This document shows, piece after piece, positions 53,213 to 62,772 of a stretch of 64,000 nucleotides of DNA. Under the pieces are notes generated by a model. The model did no database searches, was not told the origin of the DNA, and saw nothing but the letters and a program-made list of their open reading frames with translations. This DNA is from Pseudomonas californiensis (GTDB lineage Bacteria; Pseudomonadota; Gammaproteobacteria; Pseudomonadales; Pseudomonadaceae). Positions within the stretch are counted from its first letter, which is position 1. Each line of letters begins with the position of its first letter. The stretch spans positions 105,571 to 169,570 of the forward strand of contig NZ_JAGTPK010000013.1 of assembly GCF_021147775.1 (NCBI RefSeq). Reading direction: 5' to 3'. Made by a program: the position numbers and the translations under genes.

Positions 53213-54001
53213 GTGCGCTTTTTATTCAAACCTGTCTTGTTGTCCTGCGTGTTGATGAATGCAGGCGTCAGCCATGCTGACGTTGCGCCTCAAGACTCAC
53301 TGACACTGACTGTTCTCAGTTCCAGCGGTGTAACCGGCGCGGTGCAGGCCATCGCCCCTGAGTACAAAAAGGTCAGTGGCGTGACGCTGGACGTCAAGGC
53401 TGCACCGCCCCGTGGTCCAAGTCCGCTCGCGATTCCCAATCGTCTTGATCGCAATGAAGATGCAGATGTTGTGCTGACAGTGGGTGTGACAATGGACCGA
53501 CTGATTGCCCAGGGTCGGGTAGAAAAGAGTACGCGAGTCGATCTGGGCAAGTCGTTTATTGCCCTGGCGGTGACTGACGGTGCGGTAAAGCCGGATATTG
53601 GCAGCATGGAGGCGTTTCGTGAGACTTTGCTCAATGCCTGTTCGGTTGCCTACTCGGGCAGTTCAGGTGGCGCGTATCTGTCTCAGTGGCTCTTCCCTCA
53701 CATGGCCCTGGAACCGGGTTTCAAGCTCAAGAGCAGGGCCGTCGCGGACGAAGCGGTTGGCGAAGTCGTGGCCCGAGGCGAGGCTCAGTTGGGCGTTCAG
53801 CAATTGAGCAAGCTCATAGCGGTGCCGGGTATTGATATCGTTGGGCTTATTCCCGACAAGGCCCAGCAGATGATTCTGTATTCAGGCGCAGTGCTGAAAA
53901 GCAGCCCACATCCCGTCGAGGCCAAGGCTTTGCTCGACTATATGGGGTCTGCCAAGGGGCGTGCAGCGATTGAGCAAAGCGGATTGAAACCGATTCGTTA
54001 A
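53213..54001 (+). CDS. Lone periplasmic substrate-binding protein, ModA-like
   Basis: 262 residues from GTG 53213, which has GAGGAA upstream; an earlier GTG at 53180 is in frame. Signal peptide ends near SHA. The mature domain reads LTVLSSSGVTGAVQAIAPEYKKVSG, then GGAYLSQWLFPH and LIPDKAQQMILYSGAVLKSSPHPVEAKALLDYM, like molybdate/oxyanion or organic-acid binding proteins of the SBP_bac_11 group. No permease or ATPase lies nearby. It is divergent from the two-component system and could feed a signal to the kinase, which is inference. Confidence 0.82.
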   Translation: MRFLFKPVLLSCVLMNAGVSHADVAPQDSLTLTVLSSSGVTGAVQAIAPEYKKVSGVTLDVKAAPPRGPSPLAIPNRLDRNEDADVVLTVGVTMDRLIAQGRVEKSTRVDLGKSFIALAVTDGAVKPDIGSMEAFRETLLNACSVAYSGSSGGAYLSQWLFPHMALEPGFKLKSRAVADEAVGEVVARGEAQLGVQQLSKLIAVPGIDIVGLIPDKAQQMILYSGAVLKSSPHPVEAKALLDYMGSAKGRAAIEQSGLKPIR

Positions 54002-54082
54002 AGATAGCCATGCCGTATCTGCCGCACCGTCTGCGTTGCGCCGGTTACCTGAATCCAGTCGTAATACCTGAAGTCGCCAGCA

Positions 54083-57031
54083 TCAGCCGCCGCGCTGGAT
54101 CTGCTCCAGTATAAGACTGTCGGTGATATTCATGTCGTCCAGCAACAGGAACATCTTGCTCAGCACCTCGGCCATTTTAGGGTCTGTGTCGGCGAACGGC
54201 AGGTAAAACTCCGTGAAGCGTGTGCCTGCGGGCACGATGCACAGGTAATTACCGGGTTCTATATGGATCGCTGCGCTGCCCAGATGAATACGGTAATTCG
54301 CCCGCTGGCCGGTAACGTGCAAAAAATGTCCTTCACATTGAACGTTGCGCAAACCTAGCCCTGCAATCAACTCGCTGACCAGTTCGGCGCGTCGTTGCAG
54401 GGTTTCGCTGCTGGTGCTGTAGCCGTCTGCAGCGTGGGCTACGGATACCAGCAAATCGGCGTCACGCATGACTTCCGAAAACAGCAGCGGTGGTACTTGT
54501 TCGAGGGGCATGGCCTTCTGGTCGCGGTAGAACGCAATCGTATCGAAGGTAAAGTGTTCCGTTTCCGAGAGATAATGGCCGGTATCCAGAAAGTTGAACA
54601 ACGCATAGATGCCGTGTTCTTTGCTCTCGTAGTAGATGTCATCGACACTTGAAGTCGACCAGTTGCGGACCTGCAGCAACCGTGCAGCCACTTTGCCTTT
54701 CAGCCGGTGGCCAGCAAAACGGTTGGACCACAGGTGTGTGTCCCGCTCGGCAGGAGTCAGAAGGTACAGTTCGCGGAAAGCCTGCTTGAACGGCTGTACG
54801 CGGCGGTGACTTACCACTTCTTTCTGCCAGGCCGACAGTTGTCCGGCCGTGAACAGATGAAACGGGTGAGCGATACGCAGGTTTTTTTCAGCGATGTGTT
54901 GTTGGCCCTGAAGATCAGTCACGGTCAGGTTCGCAGCGTCGAACCAGCCCAGCGCAGCATCGTCGACCTGTACGATCAGTTGCTCCAGTAGCAGGCGAAC
55001 CGCAGGCATTTTCAACAGCGGCTTCAGGTCGGCCGGCGCAAGCGTTTCGCCGCTGCTCATCATCGCCTCCAGAGTGCGGCAGAAGCGCGCAATCTGTTCC
55101 TTGAGCTGGGTCTGCTGCGCCTTGAGTGCGACGAAGTCCGGATGCTTGCGAATTGCGGTCGGTGCGGTTTTGAGCGTCTTCGCGGCTTTGCAGATGTGTA
55201 AAGTGGGCGACAAGCCTTCAATAACCAGCGTGATGTCATAGCCATCGATGTTGGCGACTGTCTGGGCAGTTTCGGCGATCTCCGACTCCATGGCCCATTC
55301 CAGGCGAATTGCCGAAGGGTAACCTGCGACGCATGCCAGATTTTCCAGTCCTGCCTGCACCGCCGCCTGGGAGTTGGCCTGTCGTTCGGCGCCGTATTTG
55401 CGCACCTCTTTATGCAGTTTCTTCAGCGTCATATAGCGCTGGCGTACGTCGTCTGAATCGGTTACGGGCAATACGCCGTATATGCGCATTGCAGCCTGGG
55501 CGTGGCGGGTCAATTTCTTTTCCAGCGCCGCTCGACCGATGCCCTGATAGGCGTTGAGCAGCACACGTGTCTCGGGGAATGCCCAATGCGACGGTTCGAG
55601 TGCAGCGAGGTAGTCGCGCAGGTGGTCCGGGTCAGCCTCGGCAAACGCCTTGTCCAACAGGTAGCGGTCGACCACACCCACGGTTTCATCCTGCGTGTTG
55701 GGCAAGTCACTCCCCCAGCCGGACTGAGGTGCCAAGGCGATGTTCAGATACTCACGTTGAAAGGCCTGCAGGTCACTCCAGCCAAGCGCGTCGAGGACTA
55801 CTCGACTGGCTTGCCCTGCGTAAGGCAGCGCCGTCAGCAGGGTGTTTCTTGAAAAGCCGGTTAACGCAGCGAGCAGGTCTGCTGATTGGTTTCTGGGCAA
55901 TTCCTGAAGCAACAGGAAGCGTTCGAGCACTGCGGCCGTATCACCGAAGCTGTCGAAAAAATCATCCGGCGTCATGCCCAGTCGTTCGATGACCGCCAGG
56001 GACTGTAGCAGCCAGCGGGTCTGAAACACCTCTACAGAACGGAAGGTGTCAGCCAGCTTCTCGGAGTTATCAGGTAAACCAGCCAAGGCGTCTTCGACAT
56101 AGCGAACAGTGAAACTCGCCAGTTCTGGATGCACCTCAGCGTGCGCTTCAGCGCAAGCATCTTCGCTCCCGGACGACTCGACCTCAACGCCGCCATATTG
56201 AGGTGCCTCGTCGCCGGAATCATCCTCTTCGAACGCTTCATCGGCGTACCGATTCATGTCCACATCATCGCTGTCCAGCCCGGCGTCGCCTGAATAAAAC
56301 AGCATGGCGCGGCCCCAGGTGTCGGCCGCCCGGACGAAGCGAGGGTAGTCGAGACGACCCGCTTGCAGCAGGCCCATGGCGATGCGCTCGATTTCCTTGT
56401 GCACGTAGACGTACGGGTCGGCGACTTTGCGCTGTCTATCGTCAAACGAGTGGTCTTCATCAGGGCAAGAAGAGGGCTGCACGCGGTTCCAGCTACCGTC
56501 CAGCAACCATTCGGCGAAGGTCTGCCAGGCCGGGGTAGGCGGGTAATTGCTCAGGCGATTGATGCAAGCCTGCACGTCAGGGAAGGCCCACGCCTGATCG
56601 GGATTTCTTCGGTAGCAGGCAGGGCCATCCTCGTCAGTGCGCATCGGATAGTCACTGTCCTCGAAGGCGAATTGCAGCATGTGTTGCAGTCGCGCGCAGA
56701 TCTGCTCCAGCGCATAGGCGTCCGGGTGTGCAGTGATCCATGCGTCGCAAAGTCGGTATTGCAGTTCATAGCGCTGTTGATCGCGCCGATCTTCCAGATC
56801 ATCCCAGACGGTGGGGAACGCAAAACCATCAGCCAGTGCTTTGGGGCAATCCTCGGGATGCTTTGTGACCCAGTCATCTGCTATGTGCAGCAAGTCGATG
56901 CCGTCCCAGACATCGTGTTCGAATTCGTCATGTCTGCAGAGCTCGGAATATTCATCCAGTGCTCTGTCGCAAAACGCGCGCAGCGCAGCGAGGCGGGTAA
57001 CTTGTTGGGGCGCAGGGCGGCGTGATTGCAT
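54083..57031 (-). CDS. Large DUF4132-containing protein
   Basis: 982 residues, no signal peptide or membrane helix. N-terminal helical region rich in Trp, Asp and Glu, an acidic low-complexity stretch about residues 270-310 (EEDDSGDEAP), helical repeats in the middle, then the DUF4132 block from about 718 (LRIAHPFHLFTAGQLSAWQ, REYLL-like ELYLLTPAERDTHLWSNRFAGH) and a C-terminal domain with YRIHLGSAAIHIEPG. It also ends in Gly-Gly (EQIQRGG). E. coli MolR/YehI belong to the wider group; function unknown. ATG 57031, 30 bases after the small Gly-Gly protein, so one operon. No AAA, VWA or other usual partners occur nearby. Confidence 0.85.
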   Translation of the reverse strand: MQSRRPAPQQVTRLAALRAFCDRALDEYSELCRHDEFEHDVWDGIDLLHIADDWVTKHPEDCPKALADGFAFPTVWDDLEDRRDQQRYELQYRLCDAWITAHPDAYALEQICARLQHMLQFAFEDSDYPMRTDEDGPACYRRNPDQAWAFPDVQACINRLSNYPPTPAWQTFAEWLLDGSWNRVQPSSCPDEDHSFDDRQRKVADPYVYVHKEIERIAMGLLQAGRLDYPRFVRAADTWGRAMLFYSGDAGLDSDDVDMNRYADEAFEEDDSGDEAPQYGGVEVESSGSEDACAEAHAEVHPELASFTVRYVEDALAGLPDNSEKLADTFRSVEVFQTRWLLQSLAVIERLGMTPDDFFDSFGDTAAVLERFLLLQELPRNQSADLLAALTGFSRNTLLTALPYAGQASRVVLDALGWSDLQAFQREYLNIALAPQSGWGSDLPNTQDETVGVVDRYLLDKAFAEADPDHLRDYLAALEPSHWAFPETRVLLNAYQGIGRAALEKKLTRHAQAAMRIYGVLPVTDSDDVRQRYMTLKKLHKEVRKYGAERQANSQAAVQAGLENLACVAGYPSAIRLEWAMESEIAETAQTVANIDGYDITLVIEGLSPTLHICKAAKTLKTAPTAIRKHPDFVALKAQQTQLKEQIARFCRTLEAMMSSGETLAPADLKPLLKMPAVRLLLEQLIVQVDDAALGWFDAANLTVTDLQGQQHIAEKNLRIAHPFHLFTAGQLSAWQKEVVSHRRVQPFKQAFRELYLLTPAERDTHLWSNRFAGHRLKGKVAARLLQVRNWSTSSVDDIYYESKEHGIYALFNFLDTGHYLSETEHFTFDTIAFYRDQKAMPLEQVPPLLFSEVMRDADLLVSVAHAADGYSTSSETLQRRAELVSELIAGLGLRNVQCEGHFLHVTGQRANYRIHLGSAAIHIEPGNYLCIVPAGTRFTEFYLPFADTDPKMAEVLSKMFLLLDDMNITDSLILEQIQRGG

Positions 57032-57061
57032 GAGGACATCCGGGGAAGTGAGCGACGAGGA

Positions 57062-57502
57062 TCAACCGCCAATCAGCGGCACCAGACGGATGAACGCGAG
57101 GGTGGAAGGGGGGTTCAATTCGATCGATTCATCGAGTGTTTGCAGCATGACGCCGTTGTGCAGGATGCGAAACGCTCGGGTTTCAAAACCCTTCAGGGCT
57201 CGCTCGACCTCGACGCCGACATCCAGGTCCAGAGGAGCACTGGCCTGAGGCATGACTACTGCCCCTTCATGGGCTTGCTGAAGAATGTCCCGTTCGCTCA
57301 GGTATTGGCGATCGAGCACTTCACGGACCGACATGTCCTCAAGCCAGTGCTCGACTGTCAGGGCGGCGATCTGTTGGGCAACGGTCAGGCGAATAAGCTC
57401 TGCGACCGTCAAGGTCGAGGAGGTCGGAGTCAGGGTGACAGAAGGCAGCAAAGGTTCCTGGCGTGCACCTTTGAGGCAATAGCTATGAACCACCAACTCC
57501 AT
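57062..57502 (-). CDS. Ubiquitin-like beta-grasp candidate with C-terminal Gly-Gly
   Basis: 146 residues from ATG 57502, preceded by GAGGAA; a longer reading to 57595 is rejected for lack of a site. The start is strand-like, the middle helix reads LTVAELIRLTVAQQIAALTVEHW, and the C-terminus FRILHNGVMLQTLDESIEL, then STLAFIRLVPLIGG and stop. The last 36 residues have the alternation of the second half of a ubiquitin/ThiS/MoaD fold and end in Gly-Gly exactly. The stop codon directly after the second Gly was checked base by base. No family name is known to me. It precedes DUF4132 in one operon. No E1, E2 or deubiquitinase gene is adjacent, so conjugation is unproven; it could be a non-conjugating partner. 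Confidence 0.75.
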   Translation of the reverse strand: MELVVHSYCLKGARQEPLLPSVTLTPTSSTLTVAELIRLTVAQQIAALTVEHWLEDMSVREVLDRQYLSERDILQQAHEGAVVMPQASAPLDLDVGVEVERALKGFETRAFRILHNGVMLQTLDESIELNPPSTLAFIRLVPLIGG

Positions 57503-57695
57503 GACGCATTCCTCGCAAGCCAGGTCAGCCGGGCGGATGGCAGCGTAGCATATGGGCGTTACCTCATGGGCGGCTCCGCACCCCCGTTTCACCATCGAAA
57601 ATTATAAGTTAATGACTAAAAAATCTTTTTCTTATTCCGGATGGCAATATACGGTCGGGTTCCAAAAACGGCGTTTTGACACGAGGGGATCCACA

Positions 57696-59272
57696 ATGTT
57701 GCGTCTTGCAGCTTTGGCAGTAGCGGTTGCGTTCAGCGGGGCGGCATGGGCCAGGACTCCGGCAGATAAATTGATCGTGGCGCGTTCGATCGACGATATT
57801 GCCAGCCTTGACCCTGCTGAAAGCTTTGAAATCAGCGCGACCAACACATTGGCGAACCTTTACCAGCGTTTGTTGGAACCGGACCGCCAAAACCTTCAGT
57901 CCTCGTACCGGCTTTGGCGAAAAGCTGGCAGGCCAGCGAGGACGACAAGAGTCTGGTTTTTGAACTGCGCGAGGGCGCAGCGTTTGCGTCGGGCAACAAG
58001 GTCCGCCCGGAAGACGTGATTTACTCTTTCAAACGTGTGGTCAAACTGAACAAGACTCCGGCTTTTATTCTGGGTGAGTTGGGCTGGACAGCGGATAACA
58101 TCGACGGCTTCCTCACCAAGGTCGACGACCATCACGTGCGAATCGCCTGGCCGGCCGGTGTTGGTAGCGAATTCGCCTTGAGCATTCTGTCCGCGACCCC
58201 GGTGGGCTTTATCGTCGATGCGGTCGAGGTTGAAAAACATGCCCAGGGTGCTGACCTGGGTAACGCCTGGCTCAAGACTCACTCCGCTGGCACCGGCTCC
58301 TATGCGCTGCGTTCTTATACCCCGCATGAGGCCGTCGTGTTGCAGGCCAATCCACATGCGGCCAAAACGCCAAAATTGAAGACAGTCGTTATCAAGAACG
58401 TCACCGACCCCGCGACCCGACGTCTGCTCGTGGTGCAGGGCGATGCCGATCTTGCCTACGATCTGGGCGCCGACCAGTTTAGTGCGCTGGAGCAGCAGAA
58501 GGGCGTGAGTGTTCAGCGTTTCCCGTCGTCGATGATCTATTACCTGGGTATCAACAGCGGAAACACTCAGGTGCCCGCGTTGAAGAACCCGGCGTTCTGG
58601 GAGGCTGCCCGTTGGCTGGTGGATTACCAGAGCATCTCCAGAGACCTGCTGAAAAACCAGTACAGCGTGCACCAATCCTTTCTGCCGGCGGGCGTGTCCG
58701 GCTCACTCAGTGATACGCCGTTCAAGCTGGACGTCAATAAAGCCAGGGACATCCTGAAAAATGCCGGCATTGCTGAAGGCACGAAAGTCGAGCTGAGCGT
58801 GTTCAACCAGCCGCCGTATACCGATATTGCGCAGGCCCTGCAATCCAGTTTCGCCAAAGCAGGGATAGACATTGCGGTAAGGCCATTAGTGGAAAGTGAG
58901 CTGTGGGCGAAAATGCGCAGCCGTGATTACCAACTGATCTTCACGTACTGGGGCATGGATTATCTCGACCCCAACCCCAATGCCAGTACCTTCACTTACA
59001 ACGTCGCCAATGGGCCTAAAACCCTGGCCTGGCGCACCCAGTGGGATATCCCCCAGTTGAGCCAGGAAACGCGTGCCGCCGCCGCTGAGCGCGACCCGCA
59101 AAAACGCATTGCTCTGTATGGTCATTTGCAAAAAGCTGTACAGGACAGCTCGCCATTTGTGGTGGCGCTGCAAGGTCGCAACCAAGTGGCAGTGCATGAA
59201 GGGGTTGAGGGCGTGCTGCAAAACATCACGATTTCGCTCCCGTATTTTGATCAGGTGAGCAAAGCCAAGTGA
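57696..59272 (+). pseudogene. Peptide-type ABC transporter substrate-binding protein, frameshifted
   Basis: SBP_bac_5 family, 525 residues if repaired. Signal peptide from ATG 57696 (LRLAALAVAVAFSGAAWA), then DKLIVARSIDDIASLDPAESFEISATNTLANLYQRLLEPD. Frame is lost after about 57900 and resumes as LVPALAKSWQASEDDKSLVFELREGAAFASGNKV to the stop at 59272. Adding one C at 57901-57902 restores the reading. It is the first gene of a dpp/opp-like operon, overlapping the permease GTG by four bases. The protein would be truncated at about 100 residues. Confidence 0.85.
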
Positions 59273-60304
59273 GGGTGGGTGCTTCCCGTCGAGTACGCGT
59301 GGCCGGGACAGGACTGTTGACCCTGCTGGCCACACTGATTGGCCTGTTGTTCTTCACATTCTTGCTGACCACCTTGTCACCCGTGGACCCGGCTCTGCGC
59401 CTTGCAGGGGACCGCGCCAGCGATGCGGTGTTGGCCCAGGTACGCGCCGATCTGGGCCTTGATCAGCCCTGGCCCGTGCGCTTGGGCAGCTACCTCACTC
59501 ATCTGGCTGAAGGCGACCTGGGCGTTTCCATTACCTCCAGCCAGCCGGTACTGGGTGATTTGAAGCGAGCCTTGCCCGCCACTCTGGAACTGGCCACCCT
59601 TGCGATTGTGTTGGGAGCAACCCTGGGCTTGTCATTGGGCCTGCTGGCCGCGTGGCGACCGGGTGGATGGGTCGACACTCTGGTGCGGTTGTGTTCGCTG
59701 ATCGGTTATTCGGTGCCGGTGTTCTGGTTGGGCCTGCTGATGCTGCTGCTGTTTTACGCCACGTTGCAATGGACCGCAGGGCCAGGGCGTCTGGACGATG
59801 GTTTCTTGTACAGCATCGACTTGTCCAGCGGCTGGATGCTCTGGGACACCTGGCGGTCGAGTGAACCGGGAGCTTTTGGAAATGCCTTCTCGCATCTGGT
59901 GTTGCCCAGTGCTGGTGCTGGGCTTTCATGCCATGGCCGGTATCTGCCGTCTCACGCGCTCGGCACTACTCGGTGAAATGGGCAAGGAGTATGTGATTAC
60001 CGCATTGGCCAAAGGTGCGGGGCGCGGTCGAGTCTTACTGCATCATGCGCTGCCCAATGTCGCAGGAACGCTGGTGATCGTCGTAGCTTTGTCATACGCC
60101 AGTTTGCTTGAAGGCTCGATTCTCACTGAAACCGTCTTTGCCTGGCCAGGTATTGGTCGCTATTTGACCACCGCGTTATTCGCGGCAGATGTGCCGGCGA
60201 TCCTCGGGAGTACGTTGGTGATCGGTCTCTGTTTCGTGGTTGTCAATGGCGTTGCTGATCTGCTTGCAGGCCTGATCGACCCGCGCACCCGGGAGCTGCT
60301 ATGA
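59269..60304 (+). pseudogene. ABC transporter permease 1 (DppB type), frameshifted
   Basis: Inner-membrane permease, 344 residues when repaired. LTLLATLIGLLFFTFLLTTLSPVDPALRL begins the DppB pattern, ALPATLELATLAIVLGATLGLSLGLLAAW follows, and the frame breaks after NAFSHLVLP. The other frame continues VLVLGFHAMAGICRLTRSALLGEMGKEYVITALAKGAGRGRVLLHHALPN (EAA loop) to 60304. Removing one C from CCC at 59904-59906 restores it. Start GTG 59269. Confidence 0.85.
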
Positions 60305-61155
60305 GTGTATCCGTGGTCTTCGACAGCGTTTTGGCGCCGCGCTGGTGGCGTCGTTCTCCTGCATTCACTCTGGGCGTTTCCCTGATCGGACTGCTGGTGC
60401 TGGTAGCGGTATGCGCACCTCTTTTGAGCGGCTTTGATCCTGATCATCAGAACATTCAGGAGCGCCTGCTGCCACCCTCGTCCTACCACTGGTTGGGTAC
60501 TGACGGTTTTGGTCGCGACCTTTTTACCCGGCTGCTGTACGGCTCCCGCCCCACATTACTGCTGGTTTCCCTGGTGTTATTGCTGACCTTGCCGATTGGC
60601 GTGCTGGTAGGCGTCACGGCCGGGTTCTATGGTGGCTGGCTGGAACGCCTGCTGATGCGCATCACTGATGTGGTCATGGCGTTTCCACAGTTGGTACTGG
60701 CCCTGGCATTTGTCGCCATTCTCGGCCCCGGCTTGCTGAACGGTGCGTTGGCCCTCTCCTTGACGGCCTGGCCGGCCTTCGCTCGGCAGGCCCGTGCCGA
60801 GACCAGTGTGCTGCGCGACAGTGACTATCTGGCTGCCGCCCACCTGCAAGGTATCCGCGGCTTGCGATTGTTGGTCGGACATGTGTTGCCGTTGTGTCTG
60901 CCGTCGGTGATTGTGCGCGTGGCCTTGAGTCTGGGCGGCATCATTCTGGCAGCGGCCGGGCTCGGTTTTCTCGGTTTGGGCGTAGAGCCTCCGACGGCTG
61001 AGTGGGGATCAATGGTTGCCGATGGAAGCCGTGTGATCTTCGATCAGTGGTGGGTTGCTGCCGCACCGGGTATCGCCATTTTGCTGACGAGCCTTTCTTT
61101 CAACCTGCTGGGCGACGGCCTGCGCGACGTTCTGGATCCTCGCCATGCTTCGTGA
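60301..61155 (+). CDS. ABC transporter permease 2 (DppC type)
   Basis: 284 residues, intact. DppC-type opening with a first helix (FTLGVSLIGLLVLVAVCAPLL), WLGTDGFGRDLFTRLLYGSRPTLL, then ITDVVMAFPQLVLALAFVAILGPG and the EAA loop DYLAAAHLQGIRGLRLLVGHVLPLCLPSV. ATG overlaps the permease 1 stop by four bases and its end overlaps the ATPase start by 11. Intact but stranded among three broken partners. Confidence 0.9.
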   Translation: MSVSVVFDSVLAPRWWRRSPAFTLGVSLIGLLVLVAVCAPLLSGFDPDHQNIQERLLPPSSYHWLGTDGFGRDLFTRLLYGSRPTLLLVSLVLLLTLPIGVLVGVTAGFYGGWLERLLMRITDVVMAFPQLVLALAFVAILGPGLLNGALALSLTAWPAFARQARAETSVLRDSDYLAAAHLQGIRGLRLLVGHVLPLCLPSVIVRVALSLGGIILAAAGLGFLGLGVEPPTAEWGSMVADGSRVIFDQWWVAAAPGIAILLTSLSFNLLGDGLRDVLDPRHAS

Positions 61156-61989
61156 CGATAACCTGCTGGATGTGCGCGGCCTGCGCGTCGGGTTTCCCGG
61201 CTCTGGTGCTCAAATGAATGAAGTCGTCAAAGGCATCGACTTTACCGTGGGGACTGAAAAGGTCGCGCTGGTGGGAGAATCCGGATCAGGCAAATCACTG
61301 ACTGCCCGTGCACTGCTTGGATTGGTCCCGCGCCCCGGGCGTGTTGCAGCAGAGCATTTGCGGCTGGGGGCTACTGATTTGCTGGGTCTGGATGAGAAGC
61401 AGTGGCAGGGCGTTCGTGGTACGGCGCTCTCGCTGATACTGCAGGACCCCAAATATTCGCTCAATCCGGTGCTCAAGGTAGGCACTCAGGTGGAGGAAAT
61501 ACTGATATTGCACACGCGGCTCAGTCGGCGGGAGCGTCGTGAAAAAGTCCTGGAGATGCTCGACGCGGTGGGCTGCCCAACCCAGCCTCTCTTTATGACC
61601 GATACCCTCACGAACTCTCTGGCGGCATGGGGCAGCGCGTCATGCTGGCGGCGATGCTGATCAACGGTCCGCGCTTGCTGATTGCCGACGAACCGACCTC
61701 TGCACTGGACAGCAGTCTGCGCGACCAAATGCTGGAGTTGATCATGGGCCTGGTGGAAAAGCGCGGCATGGGCTTACTGCTGATCAGCCATGATTTGCCG
61801 CTGGTAGCGCGGTATTGCGACCGGGCACTGGTCATGTACCGCGGTAACATTGTTGACCAGTGCCGGGCAGATCAACTGGCCAGCGCCAACCATCCGTATA
61901 CCCATACGTTGTGGAACTGCCAACCGTCGGCGCTCAGTTATGGCCAGGTGTTGCCGACCCTTGACCGCAGCCGGCTGGAGACGCATTGA
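61145..61989 (+). pseudogene. ABC transporter ATPase 1 (DppD type), frameshifted
   Basis: 281 residues when repaired. Walker A GESGSGKSLTARALLGLV, Q-loop SLILQDPKYSLNPVLKVG, then out of frame near 61570; the other frame gives DRYPHELSGGMGQRVMLAAMLINGPRLLIADEPTSALD (signature, Walker B) and SHDLPLVARYCDRALVM to 61989. One missing G in the GGG run at 61569-61572 explains the break, since restoring it yields VGLPNPASLYDRYPHEL. The two halves separate Walker A from Walker B, so no active ATPase would form. Confidence 0.85.
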
Positions 61990-62699
61990 TGAGCATCGTG
62001 AATATCGGTTCGCTGAGCGTCGGTTTCAAACGGGGCCTGAGTCATGTCACTGCATTGCAAGTCGAGCAGATACAGGTCGAGCCCGGTGAGTGCTTTGGGC
62101 TGATCGGGGGCTCCGGCTCAGGCAAGTCAACCTTATTAAGAGTGCTCGCGGGGTTGCAGCAGGAGTGGCAGGGCAGCGTGCAGTTGTTCGACCAACCATT
62201 GACTGCGCGACGAGCGTTCACTGGCACCTTGCGCAGGGATGTGCAGATGGTATTTCAGGACCCTTATGCGTCCTTGCATCCCTTGCACCGGATTCGCCGC
62301 AGTTTAAGAGAGCCGCGTCAGGTCAACGGTCTGCCGTTCGACGAGGCGAGCCTTGTTGCGTCACTTGATCAGGTGGGCCTGCCTGGTGATGTACTGGAAC
62401 GTTTTCCGCACCAGTTATCCGGAGGTCAGCGGCAGCGCATCGCCATCGTCCGTGCCCTGCAATTGCGCCCCAGGCTGTTGTTGCTTGACGAGCCAACCTC
62501 TGCATTGGACATGACGGTCCAGGCGGAAATTCTCAACCTTCTGCAAGCGCTGCGTCGTGATACCGGCACTACCATGATCCTCGTCAGCCACGACATGAAC
62601 ACGGTTGCCCACCTTTGCGACCGCGCCCTGTTGATCAAGCAGGGACAGATCGAGCAAAGACTGGACAGGGATGGGCTTTCTGCACTGGCGCAACGTTGA
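61989..62699 (+). CDS. ABC transporter ATPase 2 (DppF type)
   Basis: 236 residues, intact. Walker A GLIGGSGSGKSTLLRVLAGL, Q-loop VQMVFQDPYASLHPLHRI, signature HQLSGGQRQRIAIVRAL, Walker B LLLLDEPTSALDMTVQ and switch His ILVSHDMNTVAHLCDRALL. ATG 61989 overlaps the preceding TGA by one base. Shorter than DppF, lacking the C-terminal oligopeptide domain. Last gene of the operon; no terminator is seen after it. Confidence 0.9.
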   Translation: MSIVNIGSLSVGFKRGLSHVTALQVEQIQVEPGECFGLIGGSGSGKSTLLRVLAGLQQEWQGSVQLFDQPLTARRAFTGTLRRDVQMVFQDPYASLHPLHRIRRSLREPRQVNGLPFDEASLVASLDQVGLPGDVLERFPHQLSGGQRQRIAIVRALQLRPRLLLLDEPTSALDMTVQAEILNLLQALRRDTGTTMILVSHDMNTVAHLCDRALLIKQGQIEQRLDRDGLSALAQR

Positions 62700-62772
62700 A
62701 GGTTGCTCACTCATGCCGGCAGTGGATGGCTTTCTGGCTTGACCCATGGCCAGCGCAATGGCTTGCCGTGGA

